From: CAUZFZ01 sp963579025
GTDB taxonomy: Bacteria > Planctomycetota > Planctomycetia > Planctomycetales > Planctomycetaceae
Length of the DNA stretch: 12,517 bases
Direction of reading: 5' to 3'
Assembly: GCA_963579025.1 (NCBI GenBank)
Contig: CAUZFZ010000229.1
Coordinates: forward strand, 1-12,517
Shown: one piece after another, positions 1 to 6,547 of the stretch
Numbering within the stretch: the first letter of the stretch is position 1
Layout: each line of letters opens with the position of its first letter
The notes under the pieces: generated by a model
Database searches by the model: none
Seen by the model: the letters and a program-made list of their open reading frames with translations, nothing else
Told to the model about the DNA's origin: nothing
Program-made: the position numbers and the translations under genes

Positions 1-55
1 ACCCTTCCACAAGCCTCACTCGACAAACCATCCCGCAAAAACTCAAATCCCGGAC

Positions 56-107
56 GCCACTGGGCAGAGCCAGTGGCACACGCAACGAACGCAGATTGCC
101 AGTGGCA
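56..107. repeat. Short palindromic intergenic repeat next to the pcm 3' end
   Basis: The sequence GCCACTGG (56-63), a six-base loop GCAGAG, then CCAGTGGC (70-77) forms a perfect 8-bp stem. The right-arm sequence recurs as GCCAGTGGCA at 98-107, so the same word appears three times in about 50 bases. It lies just beyond the 3' end of pcm. From general knowledge, motifs of this type (CCACTGG..CCAGTGG) recur between planctomycete genes; copy number here cannot be counted from one window. It could also act as a weak transcription stop for pcm, but no T-run follows on the minus strand. Confidence 0.6.
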
Positions 108-133
108 TCGGTGCCAACCATTCGTGCGAGTCG

Positions 134-811
134 TCAGAAGGAATCCGACTCGCCGGTCATGGGAACGAATGCAACCGGGCAGACTTCTCGCGTCTGCGTC
201 GTTCCGTCTGACTGCTTCTGTACCACGACCAGCGTTTGACGTTCACGACCAACCGGCATCACCAGCCGCCCACCAGGCTTGAGCTGTTCGATCAGTCGCG
301 GCGGGACCTCTGCGGGTGCAGCCGCCGCAACAATGGCATCGAAGGGTGCCGCTTCCGGCCAGCCACGCCATGCATCAGCGTTGCGCACCTGGATGCCCGA
401 GTAGCCCACTTCGACCAGTCGCAACTGAGCACTCTTCGCCAGTTCGGGCACGATCTCCAGGCCGAACACGTCCTCGTTAAGTTCAGCCAGCACAGCGGCC
501 TGATACCCAGAACCCGTCCCAACGTCGAGCACTCGAAAGTGGGGCTCGGGACGGATGAGCTGTGTCGTCAGCGCCACGATGTAAGGCTGCGAAATCGTCT
601 GCCCCTGGCCGATCGGGATCGGATGATCGGCATACGCCCGCTCGAGTGGCGTGTCTGGAATGAACGCGTGACGCGGAACCTTTCGCATCGCTTGCAGGAC
701 ACGCTCGTCGGTGATGTCCCGTCGCAGCAACTGCTGCTCGACCATGCGGCTACGAAATCCCGTAGCGACTTCGTCGTCCGGATGATCGGTTTGCAGCGGC
801 TCAGAATTCAT
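134..811 (-). CDS. pcm: Protein-L-isoaspartate O-methyltransferase
   Basis: A 225-residue cytosolic repair enzyme. It transfers a methyl group from S-adenosylmethionine to abnormal L-isoaspartyl residues in aged proteins, starting their conversion back to aspartate. The PCMT signature PIGQGQTISQPYIVA is at about residues 65-80. The SAM-binding motif I VLDVGTGSGY is at 94-103, followed by the acidic strand end GLEIVPE near 117-123. A late motif LKPGGRLVMPVG is at 177-188. Length matches the usual 205-225 residues, with a slightly longer N-terminus; Met23 is a less likely alternative start. The chosen ATG overlaps the stop of the upstream kinase gene as ATGA, which implies translational coupling and explains the weak Shine-Dalgarno sequence. 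No residue appears to be missing. Identification is very secure. Confidence 0.96.
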   Translation of the reverse strand: MNSEPLQTDHPDDEVATGFRSRMVEQQLLRRDITDERVLQAMRKVPRHAFIPDTPLERAYADHPIPIGQGQTISQPYIVALTTQLIRPEPHFRVLDVGTGSGYQAAVLAELNEDVFGLEIVPELAKSAQLRLVEVGYSGIQVRNADAWRGWPEAAPFDAIVAAAAPAEVPPRLIEQLKPGGRLVMPVGRERQTLVVVQKQSDGTTQTREVCPVAFVPMTGESDSF

Positions 812-1878
812 CGCGGGCTGCTCAACATGTCAACCAGCTGGTCGAAGGCGTCATTGATAGAGTCGATGGGGTTGATTAACAGATTCCGGGAAAACTCCCG
901 GACAAGCTCCGTCTGCCAGCTCTCAGTGAGATAGTCAACTCGACTCTTTCCGTCGACCCGAGACAGCATGCAGGCTGCCAGGTGGCGTACACATTGGCGT
1001 TCGAATGTCGGCGTGCGATCCAGGTCATTCAGCCAGGCAGGAACGGGGGCCGTCCCAATCCGAGCCACGTACTCGGCCCAGAACCGCCGCGGCAATTCGA
1101 TGATCTCGGCGAGTCGATCAGCATGCCGAACTGCCTTCAGCAACAGATGACTCAAAAAGAAGCCGATGTCGAATCCGGGATCGCCACAGTGACCGGTTTC
1201 GAAATCAACCAGCACGGGACCGCGACTGGTCAGCAGGATGTTCTTGGGGCTGAAGTCAGCCAGCACGAGGCAGTCGCGTCGGGCCAGTGTGTCATCAATC
1301 AGGCAGTTGAGCGGTTCGGCAAGTGCGTCGATGTTGCGCGCCATGTGCCTGTAAAACGGGTCGAGACGCAGCTCGTCAAAATTAGTGCGATCGGCTAACT
1401 GAGGCTGCGATTCCGAGACATCCGTCGAACCACGCTGAATGGTCGCCAGGTAGCACGCGAGCGGCTCTGCAATGCGCGTGTCGAAACGGCCTTCGAGCAG
1501 GTCGGCCTTCCAGACGCGGTGGTCGGCTTCGACAGCTTCCATTGCGAACAGGTAGTTGTCACGGTCTTCGAAGAGGACATGGGGGACAGCGCCGTTGGGC
1601 AGCAATCGACCGAGCGTGCGCATCACATCGACCTCCCGCCAGATCCGCTCGATGCCGCTGAACCAGTCGATTTCCGTCCGAAGCTGGTCGCGAGATTGCT
1701 TGACGACAAAGCTGGAATGGGGCACGTCGACTCGCAGCACAATGTTCGAGACACCCCATGCAAGCTCTGTCACTCGGGCTTCGTTCAGGTCAGAACGACT
1801 CAGTTCGAGCTGCGGCAGGCGGGGTTCCCCGGCTCCTCGGAAATAGTCCAGCAGATTGGACGCGTCGATTTCTTCCAT
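808..1878 (-). CDS. Phosphotransferase (APH/choline-kinase-like fold)
   Basis: A 356-residue protein with the aminoglycoside-phosphotransferase/choline-kinase fold, soluble with no signal peptide. A nucleotide loop LAWGVSNIVLRV is at 39-50, with the ATP-anchoring lysine at K60 (FVVKQ). The catalytic loop LADFSPKNILL is at 206-216, giving catalytic D208 and metal-binding N213. The second metal site VLVDFETGHCGDPGFDIG is at 222-239, with D225. The usual catalytic-loop histidine (HxD) is replaced, reading L-A-D. The FDIGFFLSHLLLKA stretch resembles methylthioribose kinase and related small-molecule kinases, but the substrate cannot be read from sequence. The gene heads a two-gene unit with pcm (4-bp overlap), so a metabolic or repair kinase is as plausible as a resistance enzyme. 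Start ATG at 1878; the Shine-Dalgarno match is weak. Confidence 0.85.
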   Translation of the reverse strand: MEEIDASNLLDYFRGAGEPRLPQLELSRSDLNEARVTELAWGVSNIVLRVDVPHSSFVVKQSRDQLRTEIDWFSGIERIWREVDVMRTLGRLLPNGAVPHVLFEDRDNYLFAMEAVEADHRVWKADLLEGRFDTRIAEPLACYLATIQRGSTDVSESQPQLADRTNFDELRLDPFYRHMARNIDALAEPLNCLIDDTLARRDCLVLADFSPKNILLTSRGPVLVDFETGHCGDPGFDIGFFLSHLLLKAVRHADRLAEIIELPRRFWAEYVARIGTAPVPAWLNDLDRTPTFERQCVRHLAACMLSRVDGKSRVDYLTESWQTELVREFSRNLLINPIDSINDAFDQLVDMLSSPR

Positions 1879-1964
1879 GTCAGTCTGCCGTGGAATCCGT
1901 GAATGATTCTGCTGCGGGGTTCTGAGTCTGATTACCCGACAATCAAGATGAGCAGCACGAGAAA

Positions 1965-1991
1965 GAGCCTCGACGGAAGCCGTCGAGGCTC
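1965..1991 (-). terminator. Rho-independent terminator of the DUF1559-lipoprotein unit
   Basis: A perfect 12-bp inverted repeat, GAGCCTCGACGG (1965-1976) and CCGTCGAGGCTC (1980-1991), with a 3-base loop. On the minus strand the stem is followed by TTTCTC. It starts 27 bases after the lipoprotein stop codon and before the kinase start, so it separates the two minus-strand units. The T-run is short, but stem strength and position support the call. Confidence 0.8.
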
Positions 1992-2018
1992 GGGATTCTC
2001 TTCGAGCGCAGCTCGTGT

Positions 2019-2546
2019 TTACGAGGACGTGTCTGTCGGCGTTTCTTCACTTGGCGCCGCCGCTTTGACCTTGCTGGCGAACTCCTTCACGTCGATCACG
2101 CCCAGATCCTGTTCGCCGCCAACGTGCTCTTCCTTCACCGTGATTTCGATCGGCGAATTGACGGTGGAAAACGCGCCCTCAAGATTGTCGACATCGGGGC
2201 CGCTTTCATAGTGGTACACAGCCAGCCTGTAATTTCCAGACGGGATACCCTTGCCAGGACCTTCGAAGTTGAAACTGCCGTCGACTGCCGCGATTGTTGC
2301 CTCAAGATCGACGTTTTCGTCCGATGGATCAACACCGTCGGGAACTAGAACCAACTCAATTGACCCAAGACCAACATCGGGGCGTTCCATCCGCATGGGG
2401 CCACCGCCGTTGTACACCTTGCCTCTGAGTATCACACCCTCCGGAGGAGCGTAATCGTCACCGCCACCACATCCGACACTTGCACACACAAGAACCGTGA
2501 ACGTTAGTGTGATGAACCAGCCCTTCGAACGCAGTCCCGCCAGCAT
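2019..2546 (-). CDS. Small secreted lipoprotein, transthyretin-like/carboxypeptidase-regulatory-like
   Basis: A 175-residue protein. The N-terminus has positive charges (R6, K8), a hydrophobic stretch WFITLTFTVLVCASVGC, and a cysteine at 26, which suggests lipoprotein export and lipid attachment. The -3 residue is Ser rather than the usual Leu, so the lipobox is imperfect. After a Gly/Asp linker comes a beta-rich domain with ILRGKVYNGGGP at about 39-50, VDGSFNFEGPGKGIPSGNYRLAVYHYES at about 89-116, and an ITVKEE strand near 134. This pattern (G-x-V near the start, D-G-S-F-x-F, then I-P-x-G-x-Y-x-L) is that of small carboxypeptidase-regulatory or transthyretin-like beta sandwiches. The tail is Ala/Ser/Glu/Thr rich. 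ATG 2546 is chosen over the longer reading from 2606 because a strong Shine-Dalgarno precedes it. It sits 73 bases after the DUF1559 gene. Molecular function is unknown. Confidence 0.82.
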   Translation of the reverse strand: MLAGLRSKGWFITLTFTVLVCASVGCGGGDDYAPPEGVILRGKVYNGGGPMRMERPDVGLGSIELVLVPDGVDPSDENVDLEATIAAVDGSFNFEGPGKGIPSGNYRLAVYHYESGPDVDNLEGAFSTVNSPIEITVKEEHVGGEQDLGVIDVKEFASKVKAAAPSEETPTDTSS

Positions 2547-2553
2547 ACGAATT

Positions 2554-2558
2554 TCCTT
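2554..2558 (-). promoter_or_regulatory. Shine-Dalgarno of the small lipoprotein gene
   Basis: AAGGA on the minus strand with a 7-base spacer to the ATG ending at 2546. It rules out the upstream ATG at 2606, whose extra 20 residues would also bury the signal peptide. Confidence 0.75.
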
Positions 2559-2619
2559 ACAGCACAGAGAACGTAGACGACGAGTCGGGCGAAACGCCCC
2601 AGGCAACCTCGGCTAGCGG

Positions 2620-3543
2620 TCAAGGGGCTTGAACAGGCTCACCATCGTTCCTGATGCCAAGCCGACGGAAGACTGTACCGTCGATGGAGTACCCGATGTT
2701 CTTTACGGCGCCATCAGCAAACATGGCGTGGAATCCTCCATCGTGAATTGAGCCGAACCGTTGGGCACCGGATGATCCAAACTTTGGATCCGGCCGTGGA
2801 ACTCCACTGGTCCACCGGATCACGTCGTGATCCCAGCCGGACGTGTAGCCTTCATTATCGTCGCCCTGGTAAGCCTGGTAGTTCCTGCCCAGACGCTTCT
2901 CTCCGACTGCGATCGTGTTCGACGTGCCGTCGGAGATGTGGGATGTGTTGATGGCCGCGTGAACGAAGCTGCCAGAACGGGTGTTCGTGTTGACAACGGC
3001 CCCATTATTCGACGTGCCGCCGCATCCAGCGTAGTCGTTCTGTGCGTGTCCGAATGTTCGACTCGGAGCGTACCAGTTGGCGACGGGCGCATGGACCTGT
3101 GGTGCACGCCGACTCGGACAGAAATGCACATCGACGGCAGTCGAGATGATGGCCTCCTGTTTGTCAGCATCAGTCGAACCGTTCGCGCCCCCGCCCAGCC
3201 ACAGGGTCTGTCGCTCAATGAACGGCAGAATCTGGTAACCCCAGCCCGCCGACTGTTGGGCACCGTTATAGGGAGTTCCGGCGTTGAACCGTGGGGGGGT
3301 GCCCCAGTGCCAGCCGCCGGTGGGAAAAACTCCATAAACATCCAGGTGATTGTGAAACGCCAGACCGATCTGCTTCAGGTGGTTGCGACACTGCGTGCGG
3401 CGTGCCGCTTCACGAGCCTGCTGTACTGCTGGCAACAACAGAGCGATCAGAATTGCGATGATTGCGATCACGACCAGTAATTCGATGAGCGTGAAGCCCC
3501 CGCGTTCAGGGGGCGACGATCGCCGAGCGTGAAGGGTTTGCAT
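2620..3543 (-). CDS. DUF1559 protein with type IV prepilin N-terminus
   Basis: A 307-residue planctomycete-type pseudopilin. A short basic leader ending RGG is followed by FTLIELLVVIAIIAILIALLLPAVQ. That gives a prepilin peptidase cleavage site G16/F17, Glu at mature position +5, and one membrane helix that doubles as the assembly helix. Next comes AREAARRTQCRNHLKQIGLAFHNH at about 43-66, the start of the DUF1559 (SBP_bac_10-like) domain. The C-terminal DUF1559 signature has H-x-G-G-F-H-x-M-F-A-D-G-A-V close to the end. Length is typical (about 290-340). The protein is probably exported and displayed or assembled by a type II secretion or type IV pilus-like machine; its role is unknown. It is the first gene of a two-gene unit with the lipoprotein. 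ATG 3543 is chosen over 3699 by its Shine-Dalgarno and the short leader. Confidence 0.93.
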   Translation of the reverse strand: MQTLHARRSSPPERGGFTLIELLVVIAIIAILIALLLPAVQQAREAARRTQCRNHLKQIGLAFHNHLDVYGVFPTGGWHWGTPPRFNAGTPYNGAQQSAGWGYQILPFIERQTLWLGGGANGSTDADKQEAIISTAVDVHFCPSRRAPQVHAPVANWYAPSRTFGHAQNDYAGCGGTSNNGAVVNTNTRSGSFVHAAINTSHISDGTSNTIAVGEKRLGRNYQAYQGDDNEGYTSGWDHDVIRWTSGVPRPDPKFGSSGAQRFGSIHDGGFHAMFADGAVKNIGYSIDGTVFRRLGIRNDGEPVQAP

Positions 3544-3550
3544 GACAGAA

Positions 3551-3555
3551 CTCCT
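3551..3555 (-). promoter_or_regulatory. Shine-Dalgarno of the DUF1559 gene
   Basis: AGGAG on the minus strand with a 7-base spacer to the ATG ending at 3543. It fixes the short leader peptide expected before the prepilin cleavage site. Confidence 0.75.
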
Positions 3556-3800
3556 GACAGGAAAACGAGATGAAGAAAGAATTGAACACGTGAGGCTACC
3601 AGGACGTGGAAATTTCGGCAAGCCTTTGATCAGGTCAGTGCGGTAATCCGCCGCGAATCTGCGGCATGTGAACGAAGTGACGCATGAAACTGCAGCCACG
3701 TAAGTGCATTGCGCCGCCGGGAACTCTACAAATCGCTCACGGTTTCCTGATGATCAAATCATCTCCGTACAACGATCTGCCGGAATACAGTGGGATTCCC

Positions 3801-3805
3801 GGAAG
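3801..3805 (+). promoter_or_regulatory. Probable Shine-Dalgarno of the ubiD-family gene
   Basis: GGAAG with a 7-base spacer to ATG 3813; an AGGG at 3807-3810 is too close to the start. Upstream in-frame ATGs at 3684 and 3750 have no comparable site. Confidence 0.55.
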
Positions 3806-3812
3806 CAGGGCA

Positions 3813-5636
3813 ATGGGGTATCGAAACCTGAAGCAGTGCGTCGATGACCTCGAACGCGCCGGCCATTTGGTACGCATTCAAGGTGAAATCGACGCACATC
3901 TGGAAGCAGCCGAGATTCAGCGGCGCGTCTACGCATCTGGCGGCCCGGCCGTTTTGTTTGAACGTGTGAAAAACTGTCGATTCCCGATGGTGAGCAATCT
4001 GTTCGGGACATCTGAACGAACCCGATTTCTGTTTCGCGATGCGCTGGATCGGGTGCGTCGTCTGGTCGAGCTGAAAATCGATCCGACACAGTTCATGAAG
4101 CGGCCGTTCCGTTACGCCGGTGTTCCTTTCACGGCACTGCACATGCTTCCCCGCTCCGTCTCGAGCGGGCCGATTCTCGCCAACGAGACAACGATCGATC
4201 AGCTTCCGCAACTGCAGAGCTGGCCGGATGACGGCGGCGCTTTCATCACGTTGCCCGAGGTCTACACCGAAGACGTCGACCGACCCGGACTGATGAGTTC
4301 GAACCTGGGTATGTATCGCGTGCAGTTATCCGGCAACCAGTACACGCCCGACTGCATCGGGCTGCATTACCAGATTCACCGCAGCATCGGTGTCCATCAT
4401 GCGAAAGCGATCGCGAAAGGCGTCCCCTTCCGCGTGAACATCTTCGTCGGCGGATCGCCCGCGATGATTCTGTCGGCCGTGATGCCCTTGCCGGAAGGTA
4501 TGTCCGAGCTGACATTCGCCGGCGCTTTGCAGAATCGTCGCGTCGCCATGGTCCGCCAGCGTGACGCACCGTCCATCTATGCAGAGGCGGACTTCTGTAT
4601 TTCCGGAACGGTTGATCCCCAGCAACTGCTGCCGGAAGGACCATTCGGAGATCATCTCGGCTATTACAGCCTGACGCATGATTTCCCGGCACTGAAGGTC
4701 GACAAGGTCTACCACCGTGACGGCGCCATCTGGCCTTTCACTGTTGTCGGTCGTCCGCCTCAGGAAGACACATCGTTCGGCGAGATCATTCACGAAATCA
4801 CCGGTCCGATCATTCCGACCGTGTTGCCAGGCATTCACGGGATTCATGCAGTAGACGCGTCCGGAGTGCATCCTCTGCTGCTGGCGATTGGCAGTGAACG
4901 TTACACGCCGTTCGGGGAACAGCTGCGCCCACAGGAATTGCTCACTCAGGCGAACGCAGTGCTGGGCCAGGGCCAATTGTCGCTGGCGAAATATTTGCTC
5001 ATCGTTAACCACGGCGACGATCCGCAACTGGATATCAACGACATTTCACGATTCTTCCAACACTTGCTGAGCCGCATCGACTGGCGGCGCGACCTGCACT
5101 TTCAGACGCAAACGACCATCGACACGCTCGACTACAGCGGTACCGGGTTGAACCAGGGTTCGAAAGTTGTGATGGCCGCGGCCGGGCCAGTACGTCGCGA
5201 GCTGCCGACTGAGCTTCCATCCGAACTCAATCTGCCCGATGGATTTCACACACCACAAGTCTGTCTGCCGGGAGTTCTGGCGGTCGAGGGCCCTGCCTTC
5301 GAACCACATCGTCGTCTTAATGACTTCACCAGACACTTCGACCACACGGCGCCTATCAATCGCTTTCCGCTGATCGTCATCGTTGATGACAGTGAATTCA
5401 CCGCTCGGCAATTGAACAACTTCATCTGGGTGACATTCACACGGTCCAACCCGGCGTCCGACATTCACGGCATCGAGTCGTCTTCAGACAACAAACACTG
5501 GGGCTGCCGCGGATCACTGATCATCGACGCACGCATCAAGCCGCATCACGCTCCGCCCCTGATCGAAGACCCGGACGTCACGCGCCGCGTCGATCAACTC
5601 GCGGCGCCAGGCGGACCTCTGCACGGAATCATCTGA
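3813..5636 (+). CDS. UbiD-family (prenylated-FMN) decarboxylase, long form
   Basis: A 607-residue cytosolic enzyme of the UbiD family, which decarboxylates aromatic or alpha,beta-unsaturated acids using prenylated FMN made by UbiX. The N-terminus YRNLKQCVDDLERAGHLVRI is typical. N164 and R169 lie in SSNLGMYRVQL, the cofactor and metal region. The catalytic motif EGPFGDHLGYYS starts at E275 and supplies the acidic pair E275/D280, the second being Asp as in many UbiD proteins. The C-terminal half keeps the family's HGIHAVDASGVHPLLLAIG and VIVDDSEFTARQLNNFIWVTFTRSNP stretches. It is about 110 residues longer than E. coli UbiD and resembles the roughly 600-residue forms of Bacteroidetes and planctomycetes. 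Because planctomycetes use menaquinone, a menaquinone/futalosine-route or other aromatic-acid decarboxylase role is more likely than ubiquinone synthesis. No UbiX gene is in the window. Confidence 0.92.
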   Translation: MGYRNLKQCVDDLERAGHLVRIQGEIDAHLEAAEIQRRVYASGGPAVLFERVKNCRFPMVSNLFGTSERTRFLFRDALDRVRRLVELKIDPTQFMKRPFRYAGVPFTALHMLPRSVSSGPILANETTIDQLPQLQSWPDDGGAFITLPEVYTEDVDRPGLMSSNLGMYRVQLSGNQYTPDCIGLHYQIHRSIGVHHAKAIAKGVPFRVNIFVGGSPAMILSAVMPLPEGMSELTFAGALQNRRVAMVRQRDAPSIYAEADFCISGTVDPQQLLPEGPFGDHLGYYSLTHDFPALKVDKVYHRDGAIWPFTVVGRPPQEDTSFGEIIHEITGPIIPTVLPGIHGIHAVDASGVHPLLLAIGSERYTPFGEQLRPQELLTQANAVLGQGQLSLAKYLLIVNHGDDPQLDINDISRFFQHLLSRIDWRRDLHFQTQTTIDTLDYSGTGLNQGSKVVMAAAGPVRRELPTELPSELNLPDGFHTPQVCLPGVLAVEGPAFEPHRRLNDFTRHFDHTAPINRFPLIVIVDDSEFTARQLNNFIWVTFTRSNPASDIHGIESSSDNKHWGCRGSLIIDARIKPHHAPPLIEDPDVTRRVDQLAAPGGPLHGII

Positions 5637-5960
5637 AGACGGAACCCGGCCTGCGACGGGGTGAGCGGCCGAGCGGTGTTGATTGGAAGCAACACCGTCG
5701 TCGCATAACCACACGATGATGCCCTGACGCCACGTCGAATCAGTAATCGTCATCACGCCGCACGTGGAATCCAGATTCACCAACCCTTTGTCACCACGTG
5801 GGTTACGAACGATCCTCGAAAACGATGTGCAGCCTGCCTGGCACTCGGCATTCAGCTTGCCTTACAGCGTGACAGTGGCTTGAGGCAACACAGCGATGTG
5901 AGAGTCGCCGCCGCAGGCCTGGTCATGTGAGAGCCCGAGAGAGAACAAGGAACACAAACT
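5637..5960. other. 324-base intergenic region between ubiD-family gene and pilin-like gene
   Basis: I see no supportable gene here. A minus-strand open frame (5514-5783) runs over the ubiD-family 3' end and has no Shine-Dalgarno or recognisable residues. The left part holds a hairpin that may terminate the ubiD-family transcript (listed separately). The right part must contain the promoter of the pilin-like gene, but I find no clear -35/-10 pair. Confidence 0.5.
5674..5697 (+). terminator. Possible terminator hairpin after the ubiD-family gene
   Basis: CGGTGTTG (5674-5681) and CAACACCG (5690-5697) form a perfect 8-bp stem with an 8-base loop, 37 bases after the stop codon. No T-run follows, so a Rho-independent mechanism is doubtful. 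Confidence 0.35.
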
Positions 5961-6293
5961 ATGAAGACACTGACCTGCAACCTGTACGCGGACGAAGCCG
6001 GCTTCATCATTTCTTCAGAGCTGATCCTCGTCGCAACGATCACGGTGCTGGCGATGGTCGTTGGCCTGGCAGAAGTACGTTCTGCAGTCTCTGAGGAGCT
6101 GGAAGACGTCGGGTCCGCCATCGGCGCGATGCAGCAGAGCTACTGGTACGAGGGACTGACCAGCCGCGGCAAGGCCGCAGTGTCCGGCAGCGTCTTCGAA
6201 GACGAGCAGGACTATTGCGACAGCCAGTACGACATCCAACGCACAGGACCCGTCGGTGAGAACGACACCAAGGACCACTACGATCGTTATTAA
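5961..6293 (+). CDS. Flp/type IVb-pilin-like small membrane protein
   Basis: A 110-residue protein. A 13-residue leader ending DEAG precedes FIISSELILVATITVLAMVVGL (about 15-36), a single membrane helix. A charged amphipathic segment EVRSAVSEELEDVGSAIGAMQQSY follows (about 38-61), then a polar, acidic tail (EDEQDY, ENDTKDHYDRY). A short leader, Gly before a hydrophobic helix, a Glu near its start, and an amphipathic second helix is the plan of Flp pilins and planctomycete small pilin-like proteins. If cleavage follows Gly14, the Glu falls at +6 rather than the usual +5, so processing is uncertain. The extra roughly 45-residue hydrophilic tail is longer than in classical Flp pilins. Shine-Dalgarno AAGGA is at 5947-5951 with a 9-base spacer. 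It stands alone with its own terminator; no tad/cpa assembly genes are nearby. Confidence 0.75.
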   Translation: MKTLTCNLYADEAGFIISSELILVATITVLAMVVGLAEVRSAVSEELEDVGSAIGAMQQSYWYEGLTSRGKAAVSGSVFEDEQDYCDSQYDIQRTGPVGENDTKDHYDRY

Positions 6294-6317
6294 TCGCCAG
6301 CGCTCTCGGCAATGAAA

Positions 6318-6350
6318 CAAAGCCCGGCTCAGATATTGAGCCGGGCTTTG
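6318..6350. terminator. Strong, probably bidirectional terminator
   Basis: CAAAGCCCGGCTCA (6318-6331), 5-base loop, TGAGCCGGGCTTTG (6337-6350): a perfect 14-bp stem starting 25 bases after the pilin-like stop codon. TTCGTT follows on the plus strand and TTTCATT on the minus strand. It lies between the convergent pilin-like gene and ispG and could stop transcription from both. Confidence 0.85.
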
Positions 6351-6364
6351 TTCGTTGCGAGGGT

Positions 6365-6547
6365 GGACCACGAAAAACACGAATGACACGAATGACACGA
6401 AACAAGATCAGTGCGACGTCAATAATGAAATGAGGGCACAGTACGGGAGCCTCGCCATCACTGTCCCTCAATTCAAGTCTGACGGCGCACTGGACTTAAT
6501 AACGCCGTTCTGAACTTTTTCGTGTGTTTTCGTGTCTTTCGTGGACC
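6365..6547. repeat. Inverted pair of 9-bp-period CACGAA repeats
   Basis: At 6369-6404 four 9-base units read CACGAAAAA, CACGAATGA, CACGAATGA, CACGAAACA. At 6512-6547 the opposite strand reads CCACGAAAGACACGAAAAC followed by ACACGAAAAA, the same unit in inverted orientation with a 9- to 10-base period. About 110 bases of plain sequence lie between the arms. The right arm ends at the ispG stop codon. From memory, CCACGAA..CACGAA tracts of this kind occur between genes in many planctomycete and related environmental genomes; their function is not known to me. Confidence 0.75.

Larger units (their letters stand above)
3544..3812. other. Divergent intergenic region between DUF1559 gene and ubiD-family gene
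   Basis: This 269-base gap should carry the promoters of both divergent units. The open frames that continue into it from either side (to 3699 on minus, from 3684 on plus) lack Shine-Dalgarno sequences and family-like residues, so I treat it as non-coding. I see no clear -35/-10 pair, operator palindrome or riboswitch. Confidence 0.5.

Noticed and set aside
236..934. 232-codon plus-strand open frame over pcm and the end of the kinase gene
   Set aside because: It is antisense to two well-supported genes, has no recognisable domain, and arises from high-GC codon use on the other strand.
3544..3699. 52-residue N-terminal extension of the DUF1559 protein
   Set aside because: It would bury the prepilin leader behind a long non-conserved segment. 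The ATG at 3543 has a good Shine-Dalgarno.
4326..5027. 233-codon minus-strand open frame within the ubiD-family gene
   Set aside because: It lies wholly antisense to conserved UbiD catalytic sequence and has no start signal or family resemblance.
5514..5783. 89-codon minus-strand open frame across the ubiD-family 3' end and the following gap
   Set aside because: Half of it overlaps conserved coding sequence. The rest shows no motif, signal peptide or ribosome binding site.
6015..6398. 127-codon minus-strand open frame with hydrophobic stretches near the pilin-like gene
   Set aside because: It is antisense to the pilin-like gene and runs through the strong terminator and the CACGAA repeat. 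Its hydrophobicity mirrors the membrane helix coded on the other strand.
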